Shown here: in pieces, positions 13,701 through 25,300 of the stretch
How positions within the stretch are numbered: position 1 is the stretch's first letter
Layout of the letters: the number at the start of each line of letters is the position of its first letter
NCBI GenBank assembly: GCA_963969365.1
Contig: OZ017751.1
Coordinates: forward strand, 62,001-126,000
Direction: 5' to 3'
Source of the DNA: Asterochloris sp. CNOR1
Taxonomy: Eukaryota > Chlorophyta > Trebouxiophyceae > Trebouxiales > Trebouxiaceae
DNA length: 64,000 nucleotides
Position numbers and translations under genes: made by a program
The notes under the pieces: model-generated
What the model was told of the DNA's origin: nothing
Seen by the model: only the letters and a program-made list of their open reading frames with translations
Databases searched by the model: none

Positions 13701-14268
13701 GATCGTGTGGAGGATTGCGTCAGGTTTTGAAGAGGGGGCCAGGCCGTACCTGCACTGAAGTGACCGTCCTGGCACACAGCAAGCTGATTGCCTGGCTGGC
13801 AGTCAGCTCATACAGCGGTGTTGCTAAGGGGCCCAGAGCCGTGGATGGCGCTGGGGCAGGCGCCGTGGATGGCGCCGTGGCCTGAAGTAGCTGCCTGCCA
13901 GTCCCAGCATGGGCAGAGCCTGCATTCAGTTGGAGGTGAGTTGTTTGAGATGGCCTGGCAGGCTCTGCTGGTGTAAGTCAGATTGCTGGTGAAAACTGCT
14001 GGTGAACACTGGAAGCACCCCTAAGAGGCACAAAATCTTCTCTGCCGGCACCTGGCAAAAGCTTCTCTACCGCCAGAGAGTAGCATGCTCTTAGCACATC
14101 ATTCCATCAGAAAGAAGCATAAACTCTTTCATTAAGAGACACAAAACAGGAAGCGTCCTCCTCACGTGGGGCCATGTGATCACACACAAGTGCTGGTGTC
14201 ACACACAAGTGCTGGTCAGGTAGCTCACCTACTGCCAGCAGCAACAGAGCTGCTAAGGCCTGCAACAT
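7708..14268 (-). CDS. Secreted amidase-signature family hydrolase (FAAH/GatA-like)
   Basis: Sixteen exons: 14229-14268, 13750-13919, 13547-13627, 13306-13392, 12908-12962, 12689-12764, 12328-12425, 12006-12107, 11744-11827, 10939-11141, 10513-10667, 9985-10139, 9603-9693, 9232-9335, 8226-8413 and 7708-7902. They total 1884 nt, a 627-aa protein. Residues 1-18 form a signal peptide (MLQALAALLLLAVGSAHA), split by intron 1. The amidase fold follows, with all three catalytic residues: Lys126 in GLPLAVK, cis-Ser204 in GGSSAGS and nucleophile Ser228 in DTGGSCRAP; the 24-residue Ser-Ser spacing is typical of the family. Several NxT/S sites (NNT, NTT, NHT, NTS) fit an extracellular or secretory-pathway enzyme. 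The family hydrolyses amide (sometimes ester) bonds; the substrate cannot be read from sequence. Introns hold decayed junction copies (11117-11345; around 10330-10500). Confidence 0.93.
11117..11345. repeat. ~90-bp tandem repeat, three copies, starting inside an amidase exon
   Basis: Copies begin at about 11117, 11208 and 11298 (periods 91 and 90). Each starts with cttctgctgtgcgc and contains gcctgcagac. The first spans the acceptor of amidase exon 10 (10939-11141); the other two lie in the intron and keep potential AG acceptors. The duplicated acceptors could compete in splicing or simply be decayed copies. Confidence 0.85.
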
Positions 14269-14623
14269 GCTTTTACCCAGGGTGCAATGAGATCAGGTGG
14301 AGGGAAGATCTAGGGGCTGTTCTGCCTGTGCAGCAGGCCGCTACAGTCTGTAGATTTTGTGACTGCGATGGTGCGCACGCAGGGAATGCTTAAGTAAGCC
14401 ACATCATGAAATTGTGACCTGATCCTCCTTCAGATTAATTACGTAGGCTGCCATGAAAATGGGCGTGATTTCGAGTCTCACACTCGTCATAATTCAAATT
14501 TGTCCTTTCATTGGATCTGGTAGGTCTACGAAGTGAGAGGTTACAAAGTGACACAGCTTCAGCGCTGGTGGAAAGGCAGACCTCCAAGGGGGTGCTGCAT
14601 GTCACTCAAGGCTGCATGCAACT
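14269..14623. other. Intergenic region between amidase and CipC-like gene B
   Basis: This 355-bp gap should contain the amidase promoter and 5' UTR and the 3' UTR of CipC-like gene B. It is AT-richer around 14400-14530 than the flanking genes. Apart from the TGTAA motif listed separately I see no defined site. Confidence 0.5.
14541..14545 (-). terminator. Candidate TGTAA poly(A) signal, CipC-like gene B
   Basis: TGTAA on the minus strand lies about 80 nt past the stop codon of the gene ending at 14624. TGTAA is the usual polyadenylation signal in chlorophyte algae. A five-base motif is weak evidence alone; position is the main support. Confidence 0.4.
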
Positions 14624-16159
14624 TCAGTACTGTGGGACATCGGAGTCCTGGCCGTACTGAGAGTTGTCGTACATCTGATAGGCCTGCAAAGCAGCAAAGG
14701 GTGTCTAGGTTTCGGGAGTAGGATGCCAAGTAAGGCATGTTCTCCTGCTGTGTCCTGGTGCTAGCAAGTGCACGACACAGAAGACATGAATGTATACGCG
14801 ACCCCCACCTGGTCCTTAGCGTGCCTCTTCGCCTTCTCCCTGTCAATCTCGTCCAGGCCTTTGGTCTCACACAGCTTGTCAACCTGCACAATGCATGCCA
14901 GGGGTGGCTGCGGAACGCTTGACTTGCTTCCTCAAGGCTGCAAAGAGCAGCTGGCAGCCGGGCACAGAGTTTTTGAACAGATACAGGAAGCCCAGAGCAG
15001 ACAAAAGCTCCTTGAGGTGCACAAGGACCAGTGCATGATGTTGGCAGAGGGGTTGCAGACAAAAAGCATGACACCCTCGTCTGCAACACAAGCACACTGG
15101 CACGTGTGTCTAGAGGGGAGAGAAGGCAAGCGTACAGCAGGATGGGTACCCACCTCGCCACCGGCAATGCCAGCAATCAGCTCCTTGGCAAACTGGTGGT
15201 TGGGTGGCTTGCCCTCAGCGGCTTGCTGCAGGCAAAGCACTGGTAAGTGGGCATGGAAACAGCTGCAGGTTTTGCACAGCCAGCGGGAGCAGCACAAGAC
15301 AAGGGGTGTGGCTTGCTAATGGCACAGCTGCCATGTCAGGCAGGCGACAAGGTGAAGAGGTCAAGGAGTCAGCAGAGGCAGCGCAGGGGAGTTGAGCTCC
15401 ATGTGCAGGCACAGGCCCAGTACTCACGCGCTTCTCATACTCTCTGCAATCCAGGAAGGATGGAAATGAGCGGAGGCAGCAGAGGCAGCAGCAGCAGCAG
15501 CGATGCACAGGAGCCCTCAAACTGACCTCATGGCAAAGAAGGCTGCGCCGCCTGCCACAGCCTGCAGGCAATGTTTGGCAAGCTCTAGAAATCAGGATGG
15601 AAGCGTTTGGGGTAATGTGGCCACTTTTGACAGCGGAATGGTACCCAGGCAGCTGCAATGCCCTAGCCCACCTCGTGGCTGAACTTGCCCTCATCTGCAG
15701 CAGAACAGATGATCTGTCAGTGACTGGACAAATGCGCCACAGCAACCCAATTGGTACTGCTTCAGGGGGCCATTGGTTGCATTTGTCTGGTATGGAAATC
15801 CCCTGAATGTGCCTTAACAAGGCAATTGCAGCACAGCAGCCGACAACTCCCATGCAAATGGCAGCTGTCGCTAAGGGCAGCTGCTCATGACTAACACCAG
15901 CAGGCTATGTGCAGCCCTGTGGCACAATGCCTGGCTTACGTGGCTGGTCACCATACAGCTGGTCATGAGCCTGCTGCTGGTCATTAGAGACTGCAGCACA
16001 CAGAAGATGGCAGATTTTTAGCAGAGCTGAGATCAGCTGCCAGGCAGCTTGCAGCCTGCATTGTATGCTCTCAGACGCCAGACTGGTCTGATCCAGGACG
16101 TAAGCAGCATTGCAGGAACGATGCACTGGCTTCGATCAGATCTACTCACACCAACCCAT
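14624..16159 (-). CDS. CipC-like (DUF3759) protein B
   Basis: Eight exons: 16150-16159, 15940-15990, 15672-15694, 15527-15561, 15428-15443, 15154-15225, 14809-14883 and 14624-14683. They total 342 nt, a 113-aa protein. It starts MGWFSNDQQQAHDQLYGD and follows the CipC/DUF3759 pattern: QPHEGKFSHE, then AGGAAFFAMREYEKR, then KPPNHQFAKELIAGIAGGE, then VDKLCETKGLDEIDREKAKR, ending DVPQY. The family is known from fungi (concanamycin-induced protein C of Aspergillus) and is linked to stress response; no biochemical activity is established. The first coding exon is only 10 nt and the fifth 16 nt. The gene lies directly downstream of a longer paralogue on the same strand, so the pair is a tandem duplication. 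No signal peptide or membrane segment is visible. Confidence 0.9.
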
Positions 16160-16459
16160 GATGTCGAGACGTAAAGTGGGAGGGGCTGGAGCTGTAGTGG
16201 GAGGGGCTGAAGGCGTTCACTGGGACTGAAGGCACTAGGTTGTGCAGAAAGAAGTTGTTCACTTCAACGTCGCTTCTTAACCTAACCCAAGACTCCCATG
16301 CTGCTGTCAAGATGCTCCTGATCGAGTAGATGCTTACAACTCCATCACAGCTAGACTGCTTCATATCACAGCAATGAAAGATGGCACAGTGTTAGATACG
16401 CATTCTTGCAGCGCAGGCAACTTCAGCATCTGTGGTGACATCTTGCAGGTGAAGCTCGA
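16160..16459. other. Intergenic region between the two CipC-like genes
   Basis: These 300 bp hold the promoter and 5' UTR of gene B and the 3' UTR of gene A, including the TGTAA at 16334. A degenerate duplicated gtgggaggggctgga segment is seen near 16176-16213. No open frame with protein-like content is present. Confidence 0.5.
16334..16338 (-). terminator. Candidate TGTAA poly(A) signal, CipC-like gene A
   Basis: TGTAA on the minus strand lies about 120 nt past the stop of CipC-like gene A (16460), a plausible position for algal polyadenylation. Support is by motif and position only. Confidence 0.4.
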
Positions 16460-19400
16460 TCAGTACTCCTGTTGGTGGTGGTGATGGTGGTGGTGGGGCT
16501 CCTACATCAGAGGAGAGAAGCTGCTGTCAGCAAAGTGCCAGCTGTTGCAGCCCTTGGCAATGCCTAAAGGGCTCAATCTCCCTCATCCCCCCACAGGTCA
16601 AAGCCGAGCAATGAAGGCCTGTGACAATAACCACTGCTTGTTCAGGGGGCTGCGTTCTGCACACGCAGCAGCACTCCTCAAGCGCATAAGCCAGCCCCCC
16701 AGGTGCACCAAGGCTGGGTGCTTGCAGTGGCCATCACGAGGCAACCTAGATGGCGCTGGCGCACACCAGCGGCCCTGAACCCCCGAACCTTCCCCAAACC
16801 CAAACAATGTTTCTCACCTGCTGGCCACCATAGCCGCCGCTCATCTGGTTGTTCTGGTTCATGTTGCCGTCGTAGCCACCCTGGTTTCCATAGCCCATCT
16901 GCTGGCCACCATAGCCGCCCCCACCCTGGTTGAAACCACCACCACCCCCACCCATGCCCTGGTCAAATCCGCCGCCCCCGCCCATGCCCTGGTTGAACCC
17001 GCCCTGGTTGTATCCGCCCTGGTTGTATCCGCCGCCGCCGCCCATGCTCTGCAGCAGGAGGAAGGTGCAGTGTCAGCAGGCACGAAGATCTCAGCTGGGG
17101 CCAGGCCACTGACTGGGTCAAAGCAGCCTATGTTGCAGCTGCCTGCCAGTCTGCTGACTGTTCATGTGTGTGCCTTGCATGAAGGCCTGACAGACAGCTC
17201 AGCATAGCCACTGCAAGAGCTCCTGCGGCATTGGCCTGGTCAGGTGGCTGGCCTCAGAGTGTGCACTGTGAGCCGGCACAGCGTCACAGCTAGGTCCAGG
17301 CTCAGCATAGGCATAGCAGCTGGCAGGCTGCACCATTGTGGTGTCACTGTCAACAGGAACAGGTGTCCCTCGACACAGGAGGCGTATGACCCAGCGGGCT
17401 GCAGCATGGTCACTGGCAGCTTGCTGATTGCACAGCAGTGCCCAGGGCCCACCTGCTGGTAGGCTTGGTACCCCTGGCCCTGCTGCCAGTCATCATGCTG
17501 CTCCGGAAGGTCGCGGTTGTACATGCCGCTCTGCTCATACATCTGCTCTGCCTGCAGTCAGCAGCCAGTGGCGTGACAGCCTGTCACTGCTAGGTACAGC
17601 CAAAGTAAAAGCAACTGCCATAGTGGGTGCATCTGCTCACTCTTGCTGCGTACACTTGCGGCAGCAGGGCACTGCACTACAGCTGCAGAGGGAGCCTTGT
17701 GTAGAAAGAGCTGTGTGAAGAAGAAGGGCAGTGATGGGTAGATAGCGTTCATCAGCAGCTCCGGGGGGCTTTGTTGCAAGCAAGGCTTTCAGCCCCACAG
17801 CAGCAGAAGCAGCCACCATCAGGTCTGAAGGCTGTTGCTTACCTGCTGCTTAGCATGCCTCTTGGCCTTCTCACGGTCCATGTAGTCCATTCCCTTGGTC
17901 TCGGCAAGGCGATCGACCTCAGCACCTGCAAAGGCCATCAACAGCACCATTCAGAAAGTTGGCCTCAGCACTTTAATTGCCCATCCAGCACCGCTGCTGC
18001 AAGAGTTGGCCCCAGCGCGTGGATCGGCCATCACTGGCACTGCTGACAGGGTTGACTGGCTCCTGCGATGGCTCAAACCGGCACTGCTGAGAAGGGCTGC
18101 TCAAGTCACAACAGCCCGCAGAAGCACACATGGCTAGGTTTGAGGGGGTGTGACAAATATGGATCGTCAGGCACCAGGAGGTGTCTCAGCTGCTTTGCAA
18201 GATGTGTTTCAGAGCAGCAGGTGTGTGACGGTGCAGTCCCTGCAGTCAGCAGGCAGTGGCCAGGGAGTGGGTGCAGCCTGGCATAAGCACACAATAAGCA
18301 GTCAATCCCTGCTGCAATGAGCTGCTAGCATTGTGACCGGCAGCTTGTCCTGCTGCAAGACCACAGAGAAACAGGCCTCTCCTCAGTAATGCTTGAAGCT
18401 GTACTTCGCACAAAGGTGGGTGGCAAGGCAGTCCAACTGTCTACGCTGCAACCTGAGCAAGGGTGTTCGCAGAATTGCTCCCCAAAGCCTGCACACACAT
18501 CAGCCAGCTAGTGGGCAGTGGCCGAGGACGTGCAGCTCAAACTGCAATACTCCTGCAGCACCACAGAGTCTGGGGTGGTGTGGGGTGCAATCTCTGACTG
18601 GGCAAGCCCCATCCTTGCATACCTGCTGTTCATTGCAGCTGAGGCTGTCCCTGGCATATGCGGATTGGTTGCAGCACTGGAGAGATTTGGTTTGCTGCGC
18701 TTGACCTGGCTTTTGCTGCCTGCCAGCCAGATACAATTGCCCGTGCCAGGGCAGATGATCAAGACAGCAGCAGGATGGCAGGCTACAGAGGCAGCTTTTA
18801 CACAAAGGACCCAGCACCCCTTCGTACAGCACCAGCAGCAAAGCTTGCCTGCAATGCCGGCCAGCATCTCCTTCACAAATGCGTGGCTGGGAGGGTTGCC
18901 ATTCTTGGCTTGCTGCACACATGGGCCAGTGTGCTCAGCACATGGCCGTGCACATGCAAAGCTCGCACAACCTGAGCAGACCACAGCTGGGGGCGCAAGG
19001 TGCAGACAGGCAGCAATGCCTGGCTTCAAACTTTGCTCACATGCTTCTCGTACTCCCTGCAGCCATGAGAATAGCGAATCCCCGTCAGCTTCAAAGGCGC
19101 AGGCCACGGTGCTGTAGCGGGTGAAGGGGCAAGTCAGTGCACAGTCCTGCAAGGGCTTGCCTCATCGCCATGAAGGCTGCGGCTCCCCCCAGCAGCTCGT
19201 GAGACATCTTGGCCTCGTGAGGCTGCTCATACACCTGCAGGCAAGTGGGGGAGTCATCGTTTGAGCGCACCAGCCCCTTCGCCAATGCAGCAAGCTCAGC
19301 ACTAGCAGACCCTGAAGGTGAAGGAGCATACATCAGAATGCAATCAACAAAGCCATGCCAGCTGTACCGGCATCTGCTGGAAGCTACCCTGCAGCAGTGA

Positions 19401-19646
19401 TCACTGTGCATGCAGCTTACCTGCTGGTATGCCTGCTGGTTGTTGTCATTGCCTGCATCCAGGCAGGCATCTGTCAGGGGCAATTTGCTGTGCTGGCAGT
19501 CGTCAACTGAACCCCCTGGTGCGCATGCATGCAATGCCAGGCCGAAAAGTTGTGATGCAGTGGCTGCCAGAGCTCTGCTCGTGCTTATGCTGCATTCATC
19601 CCGCCAGACGTGCCTCGGAGAGCATCGGAGCGGACTCACCCCACAT
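16460..19646 (-). CDS. CipC-like (DUF3759) protein A with Gly-rich and His7 tail
   Basis: Nine exons: 19640-19646, 19421-19452, 19161-19234, 19041-19056, 18849-18912, 17843-17925, 17453-17551, 16818-17048 and 16460-16501. They total 648 nt, a 215-aa protein. Residues 1 to ~125 match the CipC/DUF3759 pattern (VYEQPHEAKMSHELLGG, NPPSHAFVKEMLAGIAG, EVDRLAETKGMDYMDREKAK). A Gln-rich linker follows, then ~77 residues of Gly/Tyr/Asn/Gln repeats (GGYNQGGYNQGGFNQGMGG type), as seen in low-complexity, condensate-forming or aggregation-prone tails. The last exon encodes EPHHHHHHHQQEY and stop. Two introns use GC donors (after 19161 and 18849) and the first coding exon is only 7 nt. The tail is absent from neighbour B, so it was gained or lost after duplication. 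Function is unknown; metal binding by the His tail is only a guess. Confidence 0.92.
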
Positions 19647-20154
19647 GTTGCCGTCGGCGATACTTGTTGATCAGAGCTTTGGTGAGAGGCTGAAGATGGC
19701 TATACAATAAGGAGCTGCTGTTGTGTCGGAGATTCCCCCTGAAAGTGCCCTGGCTCAGCTAGGTCAACTCATCACAAGCTGTTTTTAGTCATGTCAAGGC
19801 TGCTGTTGATTGACATCACAGCTGTGAAAGGGCCTTCACATGTCATCATGTGTTTGATGGTCATGCAACAATATCTTTGAGGTCACATAAGAAAGCCAGC
19901 TGGCAATTCTGCCTTCTGGCATTGACTTGAATGCAGGCCATGCTCTTAGTGTGCATTCAAATCACCGCCAAAAGAGGTGTGCACACATGTGGAGGTTCAC
20001 AAGTGCCAGGCATGCTGCCATGCACCCTCGGCTGACAACTTGCTGTCAAGTCTTAGGCACTGCATACGATGTGTGCACGCTCATGAGACATGTTTGGTGC
20101 TCAGTCGAGAAAGCAAAGCTTTTGCAAGGAGTCGTGTTGCTGTATGAAGTGTCC
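19647..20154. other. Intergenic region, nothing supported
   Basis: About 0.5 kb lies between the start of CipC-like gene A and the stop of the 187-aa gene, both on the minus strand. It should carry the CipC-A promoter. AT content is higher than in the flanking genes. No open frame, repeat or RNA gene stands out. Confidence 0.5.
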
Positions 20155-21117
20155 TCAGTTTGTGTACATCAGCTTGCCACCTGGCAGCACCCAATATATC
20201 CAGAACAGTGGCGCACCAACAGCAGCCAACATGCCCTCGGCTCTCAAGCGTCCAATGTGACGTTCGGGGCGTTCCAGTCTTCCAGGTTCCACATTGGCCA
20301 TGTCTGCCCAGTAAAGCAGCTGCGCCTCTGGTTCATGTGCAATCTTAGCTTCCGCGTATTTGGCCAAGGCTCGTGCTCTGTACGACCGGTTGGTCAAGAC
20401 GGCCACGCCGGTCAGGATGGAGACGTAGAAGCCGTAATGTTTATAAGGTTCTGGCCGATTGAGCTTCTCGGCCAACCAAGGGCTGAAGAGGGGGGCATTG
20501 GTGTTGTACCTCTCTACAGCCCTTGGTTGGCCGAGCCCTGAGTCACCTGCAGAGAGGCAGCATGTCAGAAATATGCCTGTGTGCATTGCAGGCGGCTAGC
20601 TCATGAGCAACCTCACCTCTACGCTTGCACCGCTGTCAGCCCTTGCAGACCCAGACAACTTCATGGCCCAGGTATCTGCAGAGCACAAGAATTTCCAGTG
20701 TGTCCCTCACACCCACAACACCACAGCCCAGCACCTGTGAAGTCTTGCATCTGCAGACTCTTGCAAACAACCAGACCTGGCAGGCGGACCACAGCACCTC
20801 CAGACCTCACCTGTGGCCGGAGGCTTCTGTGAAGCCCTGGTGACGATCCCATGAGTATGCATGCTGAAGAAGGCGTTCAGCTTGAGGCAAGGTGATGCTT
20901 CTCAGCACAGCACACCTCATCTGGATCTCACCTGATGGCTCTCACCTGATGGTATCAGCTTGATCTGCGCGGTTAAAGTCTCGGCCTGCATTTGAAGCTG
21001 TGTCACCAGATCCTTATCACGCCTTGCGCCTTTGCAGAGCTCTTCGCCTGCCAGCCTGGTGACCCTGTCCAGCTGCTGCTTAAGCTGATCCAACTGTGAC
21101 GGAGATGGCCCTGCCAT
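20155..21117 (-). CDS. Unrecognised 187-aa protein with two hydrophobic segments
   Basis: Two exons, 20946-21117 and 20155-20546, join in phase (564 nt, 187 aa). The N-terminal ~55 residues are hydrophilic and helical, possibly coiled coil (MAGPSPSQLDQLKQQLDRVT...). The second exon has a conserved-looking stretch (NAPLFSPWLAEKLNRPEPYK) followed by two hydrophobic segments, around HYGFYVSILTGVAVLTN and GMLAAVGAPLFWIYWVLPGG, separated by a charged loop. This looks like a small organellar membrane protein, but I cannot name a family, and transit peptide and location are uncertain. The start was chosen because an acceptor-like tgcag lies just upstream and no other ATG is in frame downstream. Confidence 0.72.
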
Positions 21118-22320
21118 CTTGACAGGGGCTGCAGGCCACAAAGACAGAAGAGTGGTCAGGTTCATCAGCTACTGTCGACACGAAAGAGCACAGCTGAGCA
21201 GACAGGCATTCATGCGCTAGAGACAGCTGTCCTTTATGCCCGGTTGCAAGTGCTCTCTGTTGTACACAGGTATCTGCAACCAGTGCCTGTCTCTGCGCTC
21301 AATGTGCCCAGCGTTGAAGTCTCTGGGCCAACATGAGGGGGTACCAGCCCCAGATACAGCAGGTGGCTTGGGAGCAGCCATGCCTGTCACTCCTGAGGAG
21401 GCGGCTCGAATCCAGTGCAACCAGGCCATCCATCTCCGTCACGGGGCAGCCCAGCCACAGGACACACTTGAATGCTGAAAAGTGAACTGCCAAGAGCTGG
21501 GAGCATGGCCTTTCATCCTGTCCTTGATTGCTTCTTCGAGGCTTTCCAGGGCCATGTCACCCACAGACATTCACTCTTGCAGATACATTGTGAGCAAAGA
21601 CGCCCCATGCTGGCCAGCTCAGTCTCAGGTCAAGGATTCCCAACCTGGCTTGCAGTGCAGCAGAACGCTGCTGCCTGCTTTTTCAGCAGTGTGAGGTGAA
21701 AGGCTGCTCTGCTACTGTGCCTGTGCTGGGGGGTCATTATTGCAGCACCCCAAACCCCCGCCCTGCTATCTGCCTCAGGAAGCCCAACACCAGGCTGAAG
21801 CGTTTGACATTATCACCAGCATCCAGCTAGAGTTGCCAGATGAGTTGTGGACGTTACTTCAAGATGTCAAGCAGATCATGCATGAGCAGAAACATGAGCA
21901 GCTGAGGCGGGCGTTTCAAGGAGGGGAGTTTTGCAGGTGACCGACTTGCTACTTCCTAGCTCACAGCACTGTGTCAGAGCAAACAGAGGGTAATGCGTGG
22001 AGCATGCCACATGAGCAGTGCACCTCATTAATCTGAGTAGGGGGCTTCCGCCAGCAGCTGCAAGGGCATTGGCCGGTGTGCGGCAATGCCTACATAGTGT
22101 AAAACCTGTGTGGCCATGTTGACTCGTCTGTACTAGCTGGCAGCAGGCATCCTGCACAGTGTATGCCTGCTCTCCAGACGATGCGGCCCAACAGACGGTT
22201 GCGTGGGCACCAAGAGGGCATCACGGCTTTTGAGAAGCAGAGGCTGGGCTGCGCTTCAACCGCTGTGTGTGCAGTCAGCGTCGGCGAGCCTCACAGCCCA
22301 GACAAACTCCCCTTGTGGCA
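21118..22320. other. Intergenic region with a possible small plus-strand exon
   Basis: This 1.2-kb gap lies between the 187-aa gene and the 3' end of kinase 1. On the plus strand, about 21779-21940 is open after a ctgcctcag acceptor-like site and reads EAQHQAEAFDIITSIQLELP and onward for 53 codons to a stop. It is charged and helical, as a real terminal exon would be. A second open stretch near 21380 starts MPVTPEEAARIQ. I cannot join them into a gene, so this is a lead only. Confidence 0.3.
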
Positions 22321-25300
22321 TCACTCTGAGGGGCTGGCAAACAACTCGGCATCGGCCTTTGCAGCCTCGTCAGAGTCCCTCGGCAGTATCATGTCCAGCT
22401 GGCGAGAGGCCGACACCGACTTGCGCTTGTTGCGGCGCTCCAGCTCTGCCCCTCGCCACTCCTGCACAGGTGAGGTTTCTCTCAGTGGTGAGCCTTGCTG
22501 CGCAACTGCTGCTGCATTGCCAGCTCTGAGCATTGCCAGTCTGCCAGCGCTCAAGTGAGGCTGCTGCCATTGAGAAGACTTGAGTTGTAGATGCACTTAC
22601 TGCTGCTGGAGGCGCTCGATCACTGCTTACCTCGGGGTGAGAAGCTAGGGGGCTGCGTGGAAGCCCAAACCACTGGCAATTGGCTGCAGCCCTGGCCAGG
22701 ACACGCAGGAGAGAGTTGCTGGGCAACAGCATGAATGGCTGCGGTGAAGCACGCCAGCAGCAGACACAGCAACAGAATGCCAGCCAGTTGCCAGTGGCTG
22801 CAGCCACAGCAAAGCCTGCCAGCCAGGTGCCAAATGCCAGGCTGGACCACCAGCACGGCTTGCCTTGATGACACCAAAAAGAGGCATGACATGGGCGCGC
22901 TCTCCTCCTGTCACATGCCCACCCCATCAATGCACCAACCATCCACACATTCACCAGTGTCTGACCCACTTGGCAGCACAGACCTGCTGTCTTGCCGGTC
23001 AGCCGCCAATGGGGGTGCACAACAAGCATCGCCCCCAGATCTGCTCACTTTGATGACATCAAAGACTTGCTTTGCGCTGGGCCGCTTCCAGGGCTCGTCT
23101 TCTAGGCACTGCTCTATGAGTGCAGCAATCTCGGCGGGGCAATCATCCGTCGTCAGAGCCCGCATGTGGCCTCGCTTGGGCATCTGTGGCAGGCATGACA
23201 TGGTGAGGTGCACTGAGCGGAGTGCAGAGGCCCGCAGACAGTCCAGGCCAGGGCTTGCTTGGTCACAGACAGGCTTGCACGGTCAGGGCAGGTGTGGACC
23301 GCAGCACCCTAGATGGAGAGCTCAGTGCCTGCCGCCGGGAGGCGCATGTTTGGGGCAACCTGCCGGAGCTGCGTGGTCCGTGTGTCCCATGGCGTCTGCA
23401 TGCTGACCACAAAGCTGCACAGGTGCCATCCGTTCTGGTCAGCTACACTTATCACATCATCATTGTGGCCCAAACCTCAGCTCACCTCCCTTGTCACAAT
23501 CTCCCACCTGCAACAGCGGTGGCAGGTCGCTATCGGGGGGTTGGGGAAGAACCCCGGGGAGCATCACACCCATGGAGCTGCCTTCACATCACAAGCATTT
23601 GCACAGGAGCACCACTCCAGACACCTTGAACAAGCCAGGTGGGGACACTCACATCACGATGCCGGCCGCGTAAATGTCGACCTGCAGCGAGTAGGGTCTG
23701 GTGTGATGGGGCACACTGGATCGTCAGCACTTTTAGGCAAGCCCCGCAAGGAGCGCTGAACGTCAGCGGGACACAACAGAGGCAGACAAACACTGCTATG
23801 CGAGGCCCCACTTGCAAGCAAGACGCCAGCATGCTCAGCATGGCGACTGCAAACCAGGCATGGTGGTGAGGACGGGCTGGCAGCAGAGTAGTTTGTTGAG
23901 AGAACAGCAGCATTTACAGTGCCAGCTGCACACACACCAGTCACCTTTTCGTTGCAATACTTGGCCATGAGAATCTCAGGCGCGCTGTACCTGCAGACAT
24001 GGCAGAGGCTGTAGTGGCAGCAGTGATCTTTCAGCAGCAGCCATGTGTGACGCTTCAACAAGACTGATGGCAACGAAAATCATGCAGAGGCTTTGTGGGC
24101 AGTCCTGCTCATTAGATCCTGACAGCAGGCAGTGAGAAGCAGCCTGGAACGTGAGCAGCTGCTTTACAGGCTGCACATGCTGGAACCCAGTAGCCTGCAG
24201 GCTTTGCCACAAAGCTCGATGTGCATGCCGTCACCTGCAGCACAGACAAGATGCTGCCAATGCAGACCAGTGCCCTGCAAGCACCGGTGCAGTGCCACCA
24301 GTGGCATCCTGCCAGAGCAGAGCCTGGCCCAAAAGGGACCAGCACCTGGCAGGCAAGGGCCAGCCGATACCAGTGCCCTGCCAGTATCAGTGGACTGAGA
24401 GCAGTAAGGTATGCCAGCTTGCAATGACGCACAAACTGCAGGGACCAGTCACACTGCACCAGGACAGGTGCACTGGCAGGCACTACAGCGCTCACTCGAA
24501 GGTGCCCACTGGGAAAGCTACATCGTTGTTGCCGCTGGTGTTGTCACCAACTGTGGTCCTGATGATCCTGCTCAAGCCCACGTCGGCCAGCTTGGCAACT
24601 GTGCGCTCCCTATTCAACAGCAGATTCTGCAGCAGTCAAAGAGCTGCATAGGTTGTGGTGTGCCATCAACAGTGTAGTCAGCCAGACCACGTTCACAGCA
24701 GTTGTGCAGCTAGCAGCATGTTCAGCTCAGCACAATCACGCTGTCATGCAGCGGCGGTGCAGACAGGAGAGGTGCACTCGCAGCAGGTGTGCAGCTGCAA
24801 CATGGACAGCCTGCAGCTTTTCAACTGTGCTGGATACGGCACTTGTTTCAGGGTTGGAGGCAGCACATGTGCCAAGTGCAAACCATGGCTGCAAGTCGGC
24901 AGCTCGTCCAAGCGCCCAGGAGGCCCACCTTTGACTTCACATCTAGATGGATCACCTGCACGGCACAGCAGCAGCAGCTGAGACTCCCTGCTGGAAGGCC
25001 ACGTGCCATGGTTCTGGAGCACCTCAAGCACATTCCTCACCCACTGCCCTGCAGCGAGACAGCTGGTGCAGCACGCACAGCCTTCAAGCCATGCAGCTGG
25101 TGCAAGTTGCCTGCAAAGAGCCCAGTCCCAACTGCTGTCTCCCCCAGCCCAGGCAGTTCCCAGCTGCGTCCTCCCACAGCTCAGGCAGGCAGGCAGACCC
25201 ACTGTGCCCCGCATGGGTGGCAGCGCCCAATCTCCAGGTAGGCCGGCTCACTTTGTTTTTGTGCAGGTACACAAGCGCCCGCGCCAGGTCGAGCGCGATG

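Noticed and set aside
22598-22625. A possible extra kinase-1 exon encoding IERLQQQ
   Set aside because: The exons 23049-23183 and 22321-22461 join directly in phase, and the candidate's donor would shift the frame into a stop.
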